From the NCBI RefSeq assembly GCF_016889765.1, contig NZ_CP069533.1:1984001-2048000 (forward strand): a stretch of 64,000 bases of DNA. Direction: 5' to 3'. The notes under the pieces are model-generated. The model had not been told where the DNA came from. It did not search any database and saw nothing but the letters and a program-made list of their open reading frames with translations. How positions within the stretch are numbered: the first letter of the stretch is position 1; each line of letters begins with the position of its first letter. Positions 25,780 through 33,429 of the stretch are shown here, one piece after another. The stretch comes from Corynebacterium minutissimum. Its GTDB lineage: Bacteria; Actinomycetota; Actinomycetes; Mycobacteriales; Mycobacteriaceae. A program made the position numbers and the translations under genes.

Positions 25780-26301
25780 GTGTCCTCAGACGTGCGTGTC
25801 TTCTTGCCCGCCACGTTCGCTATGCTCAGCGAGCTGGAGGAAACCGGTCAGCTCGCTGCACGCAGTGGATGGGGCTTTATGGTGACTCCGGCGCTGCGGG
25901 AGTTCTATACCGAAGGCGGAGATGAAGAGGAGATTGCTTATTCTGCCTTCCTTGAAGCCTCCATGGCCTCTCTGCGCCTGCTGGCCATTGGTGATGAGGA
26001 GAAATTCCCGCATCGCCGCGTCGTAATCTCGGTGGATGTCGATGAGTCTGTCGTTACCCCGAAGCCAGATATGGGCGAGCCCGTAGTGGCACTGAACCCG
26101 GCCATCATTACCAAGGACAACCTGCAGGCGATTCACGTCGACATCGAGGAATCCGAAGCAGCTACAGCAAAGGCCATTGAGGCCATTGATAACGCCGACT
26201 TGGGCGATGAAGACGCTGAGCTCGCCGTTGGTGATGCCCTGGATAATTTCATGGCGTTCTACGACCCGACGGAGCTACCTTTCCTCGTCGAGCTGCTCTA
26301 A
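25780..26301 (+). CDS. DUF6912 family protein
   Basis: The 173-residue acidic protein starts at GTG 25780 directly after the HAD gene. The opening VRVFLPATFAMLSELEETGQL is the hallmark of DUF6912, an actinobacterial family of unknown role that is regularly placed next to a HAD gene near secA1 and rsgA. It has no membrane segment or signal. A hairpin terminator follows. Confidence 0.75.
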   Translation: MSSDVRVFLPATFAMLSELEETGQLAARSGWGFMVTPALREFYTEGGDEEEIAYSAFLEASMASLRLLAIGDEEKFPHRRVVISVDVDESVVTPKPDMGEPVVALNPAIITKDNLQAIHVDIEESEAATAKAIEAIDNADLGDEDAELAVGDALDNFMAFYDPTELPFLVELL

Positions 26302-26333
26302 ACTCAAGCTCATTCCGCTTTCTTCCCCCCTTG

Positions 26334-26355
26334 AAGCCCTGCCGAGCAGGGCTTT
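26334..26355 (+). terminator. Terminator after the HAD-DUF6912 pair
   Basis: AAGCCCTGC and GCAGGGCTT form a 9-bp perfect stem with a CGA loop followed by TT; it ends 22 bases before the next start. Confidence 0.65.
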
Positions 26356-26376
26356 CAACTTTAAGGAGTTACCCCC

Positions 26377-26703
26377 ATGAAGGCATCCCGTCTTTCTGCA
26401 CTGATTACTGCTGCCGCACTGTCCACCGCTGTTCTTGGCGCCCCTGCCGCTGGCGCACAAGAAGCAGCCGCTCCCGTCAAGAATGCGGTGGAGACGTCGC
26501 AAAGCAGCACCAACAGCACTGCATCCGATACGGAAAAGCAGGACCCGAGTCTTGCTGAGCAGCCCACCACGCCGTGGCTGCGCATCGTGGAAGGCTCCTC
26601 CCAAGGGCCGGCCGGTGTCATCATCGCGACTCTTTTCGGCATCATCAGCGTCGGTATGGCTATCTATCAGCAATTTGGGGAGTACCTGCCCAAGTTGGGC
26701 TAA
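26377..26703 (+). CDS. Small exported protein with C-terminal membrane helix
   Basis: The 108-residue protein has an RBS AAGGAG, a Sec signal peptide (MKASRLSALITAAALSTAVL, cleavage after AGA), a Ser/Thr/Glu-rich linker and one predicted helix (VIIATLFGIISVGMAIYQQF) five residues before a polar end. The signal peptide resembles that of the gene at 21.1 kb. No domain or homologue is recognised. The next gene of the same kind follows after 52 bases. Confidence 0.68.
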   Translation: MKASRLSALITAAALSTAVLGAPAAGAQEAAAPVKNAVETSQSSTNSTASDTEKQDPSLAEQPTTPWLRIVEGSSQGPAGVIIATLFGIISVGMAIYQQFGEYLPKLG

Positions 26704-26755
26704 TTGTTGATAGTCTGCTTAGGTAAAACTTAGCTCGATCGAAAGGCTCTCACCA

Positions 26756-27364
26756 ATGTCTTCCTCCCGTATTCGCCGTGTGGTGGCTACCTCGACCTTG
26801 TCCGTCGCGCTTGTGGCTGGCGGTGTCGTTGCCCCGACTGCCGGTGCAGTGACCACCTCCATCAAGAACAATAAGTGCACCATCACTTTGAGCGATAAGG
26901 AATCGTCCGACCTGTCCAACGCCGAGTCCAAGGACAACGATGTGGATTCTGGCCTGCTCCAGGATGACTACGAGATCCTGCCGAAGGACGCCGGGGCCCG
27001 GGCACGTGCTGTTCAGAACCAGTCTGACGAGCTGTACCGCGACCTTGCAGATTTTGAGACTGAGGTCGAGCTTGGTGACGAAGACGCGGTAAAGCGCGCC
27101 AAGAACAACATCAAGGTAGCCGAGACCTTCCGCGACATCGCACCGGAGTACATTAAGGCGCTCAACGCGTGTGCGAAGAAGGAAGAGTTCAACAAGAAGA
27201 AGGATTCGGACGGCGACAACACCTCCTCCAACATCGATAAGGGTGGTGCAATCATCCTCGGTGTGAGTGGTGCTCTCACCATCATCCTGATGGCTCTGCG
27301 TGCTGCTGGCCCGTTCCTCAAGACTGTTCTGCCGCCTCAGTTGGCAGACATGATTCCGGCTTAA
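26756..27364 (+). CDS. Exported protein with C-terminal membrane helix
   Basis: The 202-residue protein starts behind GAAAGG. It has a signal peptide ending near TAGA (residue 31), a charged domain of about 120 residues with two cysteines (NKCTI and NACAK) that may form a disulfide, predicted helical and Asp/Glu/Lys-rich, then one C-terminal helix (AIILGVSGALTIILMAL) and a short tail LPPQLADMIPA. It is probably anchored in the membrane with the charged domain outside. It is the largest of the four similar genes and converges on rsgA with 8 bases between. Confidence 0.7.
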   Translation: MSSSRIRRVVATSTLSVALVAGGVVAPTAGAVTTSIKNNKCTITLSDKESSDLSNAESKDNDVDSGLLQDDYEILPKDAGARARAVQNQSDELYRDLADFETEVELGDEDAVKRAKNNIKVAETFRDIAPEYIKALNACAKKEEFNKKKDSDGDNTSSNIDKGGAIILGVSGALTIILMALRAAGPFLKTVLPPQLADMIPA

Positions 27365-27372
27365 GGTTCAGG

Positions 27373-28395
27373 CTAAGCCCAGTCCACATTGGTGCGCAGG
27401 GCTGCTAGCAGAGTGCGGACGGCATCGCGGCGCCGAGCTGAGGCGGTGCCGTCTTCGATGTTGAGGTCCAATCCGCACTCGGGGTCGGCTGGGGGGCCGG
27501 CATGGGTACAGCCGCGGGGGCAGTCTTCGATGGCCTCCGCAAGGTCCTCAAACACCTCGATGACGTTTTCCGCATCGATGTGAGCCAGACCGAAGGAGCG
27601 GATACCGGGGGTATCAATAATCCAACCGCCGTGCGGCGTATCTCCAGAAGCAGGCAGACGCAGAGCGACTGACTGCGTCGAGGTGTGGCGGCCTTTGCCC
27701 ACGGCAGAGACCTCACCCGTTTCTCGGTGGGCATCTGGGACGAGGCGGTTGACCAAGGTAGATTTGCCCACACCGGAGTGCCCGATAAGGGCGGTCACGT
27801 GGCCGTCGATAGCCTGGCAGACGTCCGTGAGGTCATCATCTACGCCGGCCTCCACGACGGTGACATTCAAGTCCTCAAATTCCTTGGCAAAAGGAGCGGG
27901 ATCGGTGAGGTCGGTCTTGGTTAGACACAGAACTGGGTGAATATTGCCGGCGAACGCGGCGATGAGCGCGCGCTCCACAAAACCAGAACGCGGTGGTGGG
28001 TCCGCTACGGCGGAAACGATGAGGAGACGGTCGGCATTGGCCACGACGATGCGCTCATAGGGATCGGTATCGTCAGCAGTGCGGCGCAGGACGGAGGTGC
28101 GCTCCTCTAGCTTCACGATGCGCGCGAGCGTGTCCTTCTTACCCGAGGTATCGCCCACGACGCCGACGCGATCGCCGACCTCCACGGGGGTGCGGCCCAT
28201 CTCTCGAGCGCGCATGGCAGTGACAATGGGGCCATTATCGTCCAATGCGATTCCCCAGCGCCCGCGGTCCTTGGTGATGACCATGCCGAATTTGGCGTCC
28301 TTGTGCTGGGGGCGGTCCTTAGTACGCGGGCGGGAGCCCTTGCCTGGGCGAATGCGAACATCGGACTCGTCGTAACTGCGTGCGCGTCTAGCCAC
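27373..28395 (-). CDS. rsgA: Ribosome small-subunit GTPase RsgA
   Basis: The 340-residue circularly permuted GTPase helps late 30S maturation. Order of motifs is as in RsgA: N-terminal OB domain, then G4 (TKTD), G1 (GHSGVGKST), G3 (DTPG), then a zinc module CPRGCTHAGPPADPEC. The GTG at 28395 (giving VARRARSYDE) overlaps the aroA end by 8 bases and is preferred over starts further upstream, which would lie deep in aroA. Cotranscribed with aroA as in mycobacteria (Rv3227-Rv3228). Confidence 0.92.
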   Translation of the reverse strand: MARRARSYDESDVRIRPGKGSRPRTKDRPQHKDAKFGMVITKDRGRWGIALDDNGPIVTAMRAREMGRTPVEVGDRVGVVGDTSGKKDTLARIVKLEERTSVLRRTADDTDPYERIVVANADRLLIVSAVADPPPRSGFVERALIAAFAGNIHPVLCLTKTDLTDPAPFAKEFEDLNVTVVEAGVDDDLTDVCQAIDGHVTALIGHSGVGKSTLVNRLVPDAHRETGEVSAVGKGRHTSTQSVALRLPASGDTPHGGWIIDTPGIRSFGLAHIDAENVIEVFEDLAEAIEDCPRGCTHAGPPADPECGLDLNIEDGTASARRRDAVRTLLAALRTNVDWA

Positions 28396-29671
28396 GGACC
28401 ATGTCCTCCCACATCTGGGCAAAGCTAGGCAGAGTCTTCGACGTGCACTCGATGTCATCGACGTTCACGCCCTCGACAGCGAGGCCGATGATGGCACCAG
28501 CGGTGGCCATGCGATGATCCGCGTAGGCACGCCACGTCCCGCCATGAAGTGGGGCGGGGGTGATGCGGAGGCCGTCGTCAAGCTCGGTAACGTTGCCACC
28601 CAAGTTATTAATCTCCGCTGCGAGAGCCGCCAGACGGTCCGTCTCGTGGCCTCGCAGGTGTGCGATTCCGGTCAGTGTCGAAGGAGTGGAGGCCAGCGCA
28701 CACAGCGCCGCGACGGTCGGGGTGAGTTCGCCGAGATCCCCCATATCCAGGTCAACACCGCGCAGGCCAGCTGCACCTTCCTGAGGCCCGGTCACCGTGA
28801 GGTGTGGTTCCTTACGGGGAGCCTGTGGGACGTACTCGACGGTGGCGCCCATCTGCTCCAGGATGCCGCGGAAAGCATCGCCTGGTTGCGTGGTTTCCTC
28901 CGGCCAGTTCGGAATACACACGCTACCGCCCGCAACGGCCGCGGCGGCAAGGAAGGGCGTCGCATTGGAGAGATCCGGCTCGATGTACCACTCACGGCCC
29001 CTGATGGGGCCCGGATGGACGACCCACTTGTTGTCCGCCGAGAAAGCGTAGACGCCGGCCTCACGCAGCATGGCAATAGTCATCGCAATGTGCGGCTGGG
29101 AGGGGACAGGTTCTCCCTTATGGAGCACGACGAGGCCATTGCGGTAGCGCGGAGCAGCCAGGAGGAGGCCGGACACGAACTGGGAGGATGAGGAGGCGTC
29201 GATGGTCACCTCGTACACATCCGGCACACCGCGTGGTGTGATGCGCAGAGGCACACTATCGCCTTCGACGTCGACGCCAATCTCACGCAACGCGGTGGTC
29301 ATGGTGGACATGGGGCGCTTGCGGGCGTACGGGTCACCGTCGATAAGCACAGGCCCATCCGCCAAGGCGGCTACCGGCGGCAGAAAACGCATAATGGTGC
29401 CGGCCAAGCCGCAATCTACCTCCGCGCCGTGCAGCGAGCCCGGTGTGACGCGCAGGTGCGGTCCCCACTCGGAGAATCCCACGCCCATGGCTGTGAGGGC
29501 TTTCCTCATGAGGTCAGTATCACGAGAGACGAGCGGGTTGTAAATGATTGAGGCGGAGTCCGCCAACGCGGTAAGGATGAGGGCGCGGTTAGTCATCGAC
29601 TTCGAACCAGGGATCTCCTGCGTCCACGACAGGGGGCCGGTGGGTTGAGGCGCACTCCAGAAATCAGACAT
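28388..29671 (-). CDS. aroA: 3-phosphoshikimate 1-carboxyvinyltransferase (EPSP synthase)
   Basis: The 427-residue enzyme of the shikimate path joins shikimate-3-phosphate and phosphoenolpyruvate. Motifs are PGSKSMTNRALIL at the N-terminus, LAGTIMRFLPPVAAL near residue 90, and RGHETDRLAALAAEI and YADHRMATAGAI near the end. ATG 29671 is chosen because the mature N-terminus MSDFWSAP fits; ATG 29680 is an alternative. It is divergent from the SRAP gene with 19 bases between starts, so the promoters overlap. Confidence 0.94.
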   Translation of the reverse strand: MSDFWSAPQPTGPLSWTQEIPGSKSMTNRALILTALADSASIIYNPLVSRDTDLMRKALTAMGVGFSEWGPHLRVTPGSLHGAEVDCGLAGTIMRFLPPVAALADGPVLIDGDPYARKRPMSTMTTALREIGVDVEGDSVPLRITPRGVPDVYEVTIDASSSSQFVSGLLLAAPRYRNGLVVLHKGEPVPSQPHIAMTIAMLREAGVYAFSADNKWVVHPGPIRGREWYIEPDLSNATPFLAAAAVAGGSVCIPNWPEETTQPGDAFRGILEQMGATVEYVPQAPRKEPHLTVTGPQEGAAGLRGVDLDMGDLGELTPTVAALCALASTPSTLTGIAHLRGHETDRLAALAAEINNLGGNVTELDDGLRITPAPLHGGTWRAYADHRMATAGAIIGLAVEGVNVDDIECTSKTLPSFAQMWEDMVRG

Positions 29672-29690
29672 GTAGTCCATAATAGGGGGC

Positions 29691-30353
29691 ATGTGCGGAA
29701 GATTTGTACTGTTTACCGAGTCCCTCCTCGACGAGGTCGGTGAGTGGGAATCCATCAAGGAGGTCCACGCGCCCGAGGGCTTGCCGCCCGCTCGCTACAA
29801 CATTGCCCCGACCCAACCGGTGGCCATCGTCCGTGTTGAGGACACCACCGCGCGAGTAGAGCCGGCGCGCTGGGGACTTCTCCCTCACTGGAAGAAGGAC
29901 CTGGATGGGCCACCGCTGTTCAATGCACGCGCTGAGACGGTGGCGAAGAAGCCCTCCTTTCGTGATGCCTTCAAGGCCCAACGCTGCGTTATCCCCTTGG
30001 ATGGCTACTACGAATGGAAAGCAGGCGATAACCCGAAGGCGAAGAAACAGCCCTTTTACGTCACCGGTCCCGAGGGGCTGCTGTGGGCAGCGGGATTGTG
30101 GGCCACGGGCGTGGACAGGTTATCGGCCACGATGGTGACCACTGAGGCTACCGAGGAAATGGCGTGGCTGCACCACCGTTTGCCCAAATTCCTGCGCAGG
30201 GAAGAGATTGCGCCGTGGCTCGCCGGGGAAGCCTTGCTCGAACCGAGCTCGGTGGAAGGTTTCAACGCTTGCCCGGCGGATCCGGCGGTGGGTAACGTCC
30301 GCAATGACTATCCGGAGCTGATTGCCGAACAACCGCCGAGTACCTTGTTTTAA
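29691..30353 (+). CDS. SRAP/HMCES-type abasic-site DNA-protein crosslinking protein
   Basis: The 220-residue protein of the YedK/HMCES family shields abasic sites in single-stranded DNA by linking covalently through Cys2. That residue is present (MCGRFV), as are NARAET, CVIPLDGYYEW (active-site Glu) and the catalytic His in HHRLP near residue 165. ATG 29691 must be the start because the Cys has to be exposed after Met removal. Only AGGGGG precedes it. The gene ends within a 21-bp tandem duplication. Confidence 0.92.
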   Translation: MCGRFVLFTESLLDEVGEWESIKEVHAPEGLPPARYNIAPTQPVAIVRVEDTTARVEPARWGLLPHWKKDLDGPPLFNARAETVAKKPSFRDAFKAQRCVIPLDGYYEWKAGDNPKAKKQPFYVTGPEGLLWAAGLWATGVDRLSATMVTTEATEEMAWLHHRLPKFLRREEIAPWLAGEALLEPSSVEGFNACPADPAVGNVRNDYPELIAEQPPSTLF

Positions 30354-30376
30354 AAGCCGAGTACCTTGTTTTAAAA
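30335..30376. repeat. 21-bp perfect tandem duplication at the SRAP stop
   Basis: GCCGAGTACCTTGTTTTAAA plus A is present twice in direct succession (30335-30355 and 30356-30376). The first copy contains the stop TAA at 30351-30353, so the second lies outside the gene. Confidence 0.9.
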
Positions 30377-30404
30377 GCTGTGTAGCGTGCCCGAGGCAGG
30401 ATGC

Positions 30405-30908
30405 CTATTCGGCTAGGAGGTCGGCGAAGGAGACGTCGAGGACCTGGGAGAAATCTTCGGCGTTCATTTCGATGTCGAGGCCTCGCTTGCCGCCGGAGAA
30501 AAAGATGGTATCCCACAGCACCGCTGTTTCATCGATGACTGTGGGGAGGACGTGTTTGTGGCCGAGGGGTGAAATACCGCCGGGGATGTAGCCGGAAGAC
30601 TTAGAAGCATCGGCAGGATTGGCCATAGAGGCTCTGGAGGCGCCGAAGGCAGCGGCGGCCTTCTTGAGACTGAGTTGGTGGGTTACTGGAAGGACACACA
30701 CGGCGAGCTGACGTTTGGGACCTTTGCCGGCAGTGAGGTCGATGACAAGGGTCTTGAAAATGCGGTCAGGCTCGACATCCAAAGCCTTAATGGCCGCCTC
30801 CCCGAAATGGTCGCTGCCGCCGTCGAAGGTGGTGACGCGGTGCTCAACACCGGCCTCCGCTAGGAGTTTGAGTGCGGGGGTAGCTGCATGCGGGGTCTTC
30901 TTAGCCAT
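30405..30908 (-). CDS. ybaK: YbaK/EbsC-type Cys-tRNA(Pro) deacylase
   Basis: The 167-residue editing enzyme removes cysteine from mischarged tRNA-Pro. YbaK features are the N-terminal ALKLLAEAGVEH, the catalytic Lys in IFKTLVIDL, and GASRASMANPADASKSSGYIPGGISPLG, where the glycine-rich loop forms the active site. ATG 30908 is preferred over the earlier in-frame start at 30959, which would run into the sigH promoter. It is divergent from sigH, with 37 bases between starts. Confidence 0.9.
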   Translation of the reverse strand: MAKKTPHAATPALKLLAEAGVEHRVTTFDGGSDHFGEAAIKALDVEPDRIFKTLVIDLTAGKGPKRQLAVCVLPVTHQLSLKKAAAAFGASRASMANPADASKSSGYIPGGISPLGHKHVLPTVIDETAVLWDTIFFSGGKRGLDIEMNAEDFSQVLDVSFADLLAE

Positions 30909-30932
30909 AGGAACCACCCTAGTCCGGGGCGC

Positions 30933-30938
30933 TAGGAT
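30933..30938 (+). promoter_or_regulatory. Possible -10 box giving a leaderless sigH mRNA
   Basis: TAGGAT matches the TANAAT-type -10 reasonably and ends 7 bases before the sigH ATG (30946), so transcription would begin at or next to the start codon. No RBS is present, consistent with a leaderless message. The -35 region is not clear. Confidence 0.45.
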
Positions 30939-30945
30939 AGTTTCT

Positions 30946-31581
30946 ATGGCCACAGACACGACGAGCGCGAGCGAAACCTCAAAAAAGCAGCGCGAACAGC
31001 AGAGGCTGTTTGAGGAACAAGCCCTGCCGTTGCTGGACCAGCTCTACGGTGGTGCGATGCGGCTGACCCGCAACCCACAGGACGCAGAGGATTTGATCCA
31101 GGAGACCTACTTGAAGGCCTACAGCAATTTCGGCTCCTTCAAGCAAGGCACCAACCTCAAGGCCTGGCTCTACCGCATTATGACGAATACGTATATCAAC
31201 TCCTACCGCAAGGCGAAGCGCCGGCCGACAGAGTCGTTGGCAGATGAGCTCAGTGATTTCCAACTGTACACCACTGCGGGACACGATTCGACCGGCCTAG
31301 AATCCGCCGAGGTGGAAGCGTTGAAACAGATGCCCGACTCGGAAATCTCTGACGCCATGAACGACCTTCCCGAGGATTACCGCATGGTGGTCTACTACGC
31401 GGATGTGGTGGGTCTGGCGTACAAGGAGATCGCTGAGGTGATGGATACCCCGTTGGGTACGGTGATGAGCCGATTGCACCGTGGAAGAAAACTACTCCGC
31501 ACTGCGTTGAAGGACGTGGCACGAGAAAAAGGCATTGGCCGCGACCACCCAGATATGAATTCAAAGACGGAGGAGAAGTAA
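30946..31581 (+). CDS. sigH: ECF sigma factor SigH
   Basis: The 211-residue sigma factor of the ECF12-like SigH/SigR group runs the heat and thiol-oxidative stress response. Region 2 (QDAEDLIQETYLKAYSNFGSF...WLYRIMTNTYINSYRKAKRRP) and region 4 (LPEDYRMVVYYADVVGLAYKEIAEVMDTPLGTVMSRLHRGRK) are complete. ATG 30946 follows a probable -10 closely. Its anti-sigma factor gene overlaps the stop by one base (TAATG). In C. glutamicum SigH controls thioredoxin, chaperone and whcE genes. Confidence 0.93.
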   Translation: MATDTTSASETSKKQREQQRLFEEQALPLLDQLYGGAMRLTRNPQDAEDLIQETYLKAYSNFGSFKQGTNLKAWLYRIMTNTYINSYRKAKRRPTESLADELSDFQLYTTAGHDSTGLESAEVEALKQMPDSEISDAMNDLPEDYRMVVYYADVVGLAYKEIAEVMDTPLGTVMSRLHRGRKLLRTALKDVAREKGIGRDHPDMNSKTEEK

Positions 31582-31853
31582 TGGAACGCGCAACAGGACG
31601 TAACTGCGGTGCGTGCAACTCTCCGGAGGTAAATGCACTCTTTCGGGAGCTGCTCGATGAATCGACGAGCTATGCACGGGCGCTCGCCATCCGCGAGCAC
31701 ATCGCGCAGTGCGACGTGTGCCAGGAGCGCTTGGAAAGCGAAGAAGTGGTGAGGGCTCTTGTTCGCAAGTGCTGTAGTGGTCAAGCCGCACCGCAGTCCT
31801 TGCGTCGGCGGATTTCTGTGCAGATTACGCGCACTGAAATCACGTGGGGATAA
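31581..31853 (+). CDS. rshA: Zinc-associated anti-sigma factor RshA
   Basis: The 90-residue protein contains the ZAS motif His40-X3-Cys44-X2-Cys47 (HIAQCDVC) plus an N-terminal CGAC pair (Cys9, Cys12) that can complete the redox switch. Oxidation should release SigH. It starts within the sigH stop and has GGAGG upstream, so synthesis is coupled. Length is usual for RsrA/RshA. Confidence 0.9.
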   Translation: MERATGRNCGACNSPEVNALFRELLDESTSYARALAIREHIAQCDVCQERLESEEVVRALVRKCCSGQAAPQSLRRRISVQITRTEITWG

Positions 31854-31888
31854 AGGGATAAGCCTCCGCGGCTTTCTGTGGATACAGC

Positions 31889-31936
31889 AAAGGCCCGTTC
31901 CCGCCGTGGATGCACGGTAATGGGGAACGGGCCTTA
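31889..31936. terminator. Terminator between convergent rshA and the bL37 gene
   Basis: AAGGCCCGTTCCC and its complement GGGAACGGGCCTT form a 13-bp stem around a 20-base loop. AAA on one side and TTAAA on the other suggest it serves both directions. Confidence 0.7.
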
Positions 31937-31946
31937 AATGCTGACG

Positions 31947-32021
31947 TTATGCGTTAGGACGCTTGCCGTGGTTAGCGGACTTCTTACGGCGATCCTTGCG
32001 CTTACGGCCACGCTTGCTCAT
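31947..32021 (-). CDS. Ribosomal protein bL37 (24 residues)
   Basis: A 24-codon frame on the minus strand begins at ATG 32021 with AAGGAG nine bases upstream and codes a very basic peptide starting MSKRGRKRKDRRKKS and ending NHGKRPNA. This is the AURKAIP1/COX24-like peptide found in mycobacterial 50S structures as bL37 and conserved in actinobacteria. Its small size makes it easy to miss. It lies between whcE and the rshA terminator and could be read with whcE or from its own promoter in the 81-base gap. Confidence 0.88.
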   Translation of the reverse strand: MSKRGRKRKDRRKKSANHGKRPNA

Positions 32022-32102
32022 CGCGTACTCCTTCTGTTAAGGGTAAATGAACTTATTTAACTGTAGCGGCAGGGTATGCCGAAGTGGAAATCGGGGGAGT
32101 GT

Positions 32103-32360
32103 TTAAGCAGACACGCGGGCGCGGCTGCGGCTGCGGTTACGACGCTTGATAGCGCGGCGTTCCTCCTCCGACAGGCCGCCCCAGACGCCGGCGTCCTGGC
32201 CGGACTCGAGGGCCCACTTGAGGCAAGAGGAAGCAACCGGGCAGCGGTTGCAGACCAGCTTGGCCTTTGCGATCTGAGTAAGTGCAGGGCCGGAGTTACC
32301 GACTGGGAAGAACAGCTCTGGGTCTTCGTCGCGGCAAACGGCTTCGTGGCGCCAATCCAT
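32103..32360 (-). CDS. whcE: WhiB-family iron-sulfur regulator (WhcE/WhiB1)
   Basis: The 85-residue protein has the four Fe-S ligands Cys9, Cys37, Cys40 and Cys46, the GVWGG turn at 58-62, and a basic C-terminus RRNRSRSRAR for DNA contact. Position beside sigH-rshA identifies it as the whcE/whiB1 orthologue; in C. glutamicum WhcE activates the oxidative stress response. ATG 32360 with AGGAG upstream. A 520-bp control region precedes it. Confidence 0.92.
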   Translation of the reverse strand: MDWRHEAVCRDEDPELFFPVGNSGPALTQIAKAKLVCNRCPVASSCLKWALESGQDAGVWGGLSEEERRAIKRRNRSRSRARVSA

Positions 32361-32880
32361 GATTGAAATCTCCTAACAAAATTGTGACAGCAGTGGATCA
32401 CTAAGAACAGTTCACAGCGGTAAGCACAGCAGGAAACTGCCCCGAGTGTTGAAGGGGGAAGGTGGACCGGTCTGCGGTCAGTGGGACCCTGTCTCGAGGT
32501 AGGGTCAGCGTCGCCGCCGCCATGATTCACCTTGTGTTTACTCGGATTTTCCTCCGAGTTTCGAACTGGTTTAACAGCTCGTTGTTTTTGCTACCTGAGA
32601 ATAATGACATGTTTACTCCAAGTCCGCTAGGGGTAAACGTCAAAAAGTGGTCAACGTCACTAAAATAAACGCTCATCTTTACACTTACGCTTCCGTCGGC
32701 GCGCTGTAAGAATCCTGTCAAAAAGTCTTCTACCTGCAATATTCTCTTTTCTAAGGTGAGTGTGGTGACCTGGATCCCGTCAAATCCATTTATGAGGATT
32801 TGCCCCCGTTATCGGCCCACCGGTTCAGTGAACGCCGCGGAAAGAAGAGGAAGTAGACAGGAGAAGTAGACTAAGCAGAC
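32361..32880. other. 520-bp intergenic control region of whcE and the next membrane gene
   Basis: No convincing gene is seen. The stretch is more A+T-rich than its surroundings and contains a small hairpin CTCGGA...TCCGAG (32542-32559), the GTTTAC dyad described separately, and room for two divergent promoters. No CRP/GlxR site of correct spacing and no SigH-type GGAA...GTT pair was found. Confidence 0.6.
32611..32638. promoter_or_regulatory. Candidate operator GTTTACTCC-N10-GGGGTAAAC
   Basis: GTTTACTCC (32611-32619) and GGGGTAAAC (32630-32638) are inverse copies with 8 of 9 matches and centres about 19 bases apart, two helical turns. A further TGTTTACTC half-site lies upstream at 32535-32543. 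The pattern is that of a dimer-binding site; the protein is unknown. Confidence 0.4.
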
Positions 32881-33381
32881 GTGACTAAGAAGAAGAAAAA
32901 CACTGGCAATTCGACGTCCTCCCGAAAGACCTCTCAAGCGGAGTCAAAGTCTGCGCCGAAAGAGGCCACGATTGCGAGCCCGCCGCGCTCGGTTGTCGTG
33001 TCTGCTGGCATTGCTGTGATTCAATCCGTCGCGGTCATCATTTTTGGCATCTTCCTTATTATCCGCGAAGTAACTGGTGCTGAGAATGCCTCGATGGTCT
33101 CTGATTCCGGTGCAGCTGGCTACGTGGGGTTAGGCACGGCCATCTTCCTCTTCATCGTTTTCGGCTTCGTCATTGTGGCGTCTCGGGCCTTTGTGAAGGG
33201 GCGGCGCTGGGGGCGCGGTGCTATTGTCCTCGTTGAGTTCATTTTGGCAGCGATGGCGTTCCAGATGTTTAGCGGTGGATCCCCGGTCCTGGGGGCTGTG
33301 ACCCTGGCCAGCGCGGCCGTTGTGCTCTACCTTCTCATGGCGGTGCCAGAAACGGCGCAGTGGGCCGAGCGGAACTTTTAA
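32881..33381 (+). CDS. Four-helix membrane protein, conserved hypothetical
   Basis: The 166-residue protein starts at GTG 32881, with AGGAGAAG rather far upstream. A Lys/Ser-rich N-terminal tail of about 35 residues precedes four hydrophobic helices (for example VVVSAGIAVIQSVAVIIFGIF and FLFIVFGFVIVASRAF). Size and place next to the whiB1 gene suggest the Rv3217c-type membrane protein. No catalytic motif; function unknown. Confidence 0.75.
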   Translation: MTKKKKNTGNSTSSRKTSQAESKSAPKEATIASPPRSVVVSAGIAVIQSVAVIIFGIFLIIREVTGAENASMVSDSGAAGYVGLGTAIFLFIVFGFVIVASRAFVKGRRWGRGAIVLVEFILAAMAFQMFSGGSPVLGAVTLASAAVVLYLLMAVPETAQWAERNF

Positions 33382-33429
33382 GGATTCGCTTGAAGTAGAT
33401 GCCCGTCAGTGACGGCGGTGGTCCTAAAG

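Noticed and set aside
25369..26301. Toxin-antitoxin pair from the tightly coupled HAD and DUF6912 genes
   Set aside because: Both are conserved housekeeping neighbours of secA1/rsgA in actinobacteria and show no toxin motif.
30910..30942. SigH-type promoter (GGAA ... GTT) upstream of sigH
   Set aside because: The distance between the elements is 26 bases, too long for the 17-20 needed.
32375..32402. GTGA...TCAC near the whcE start as a GlxR/CRP site
   Set aside because: The half-sites are 10 bases apart instead of 6, so it does not fit TGTGA-N6-TCACA.
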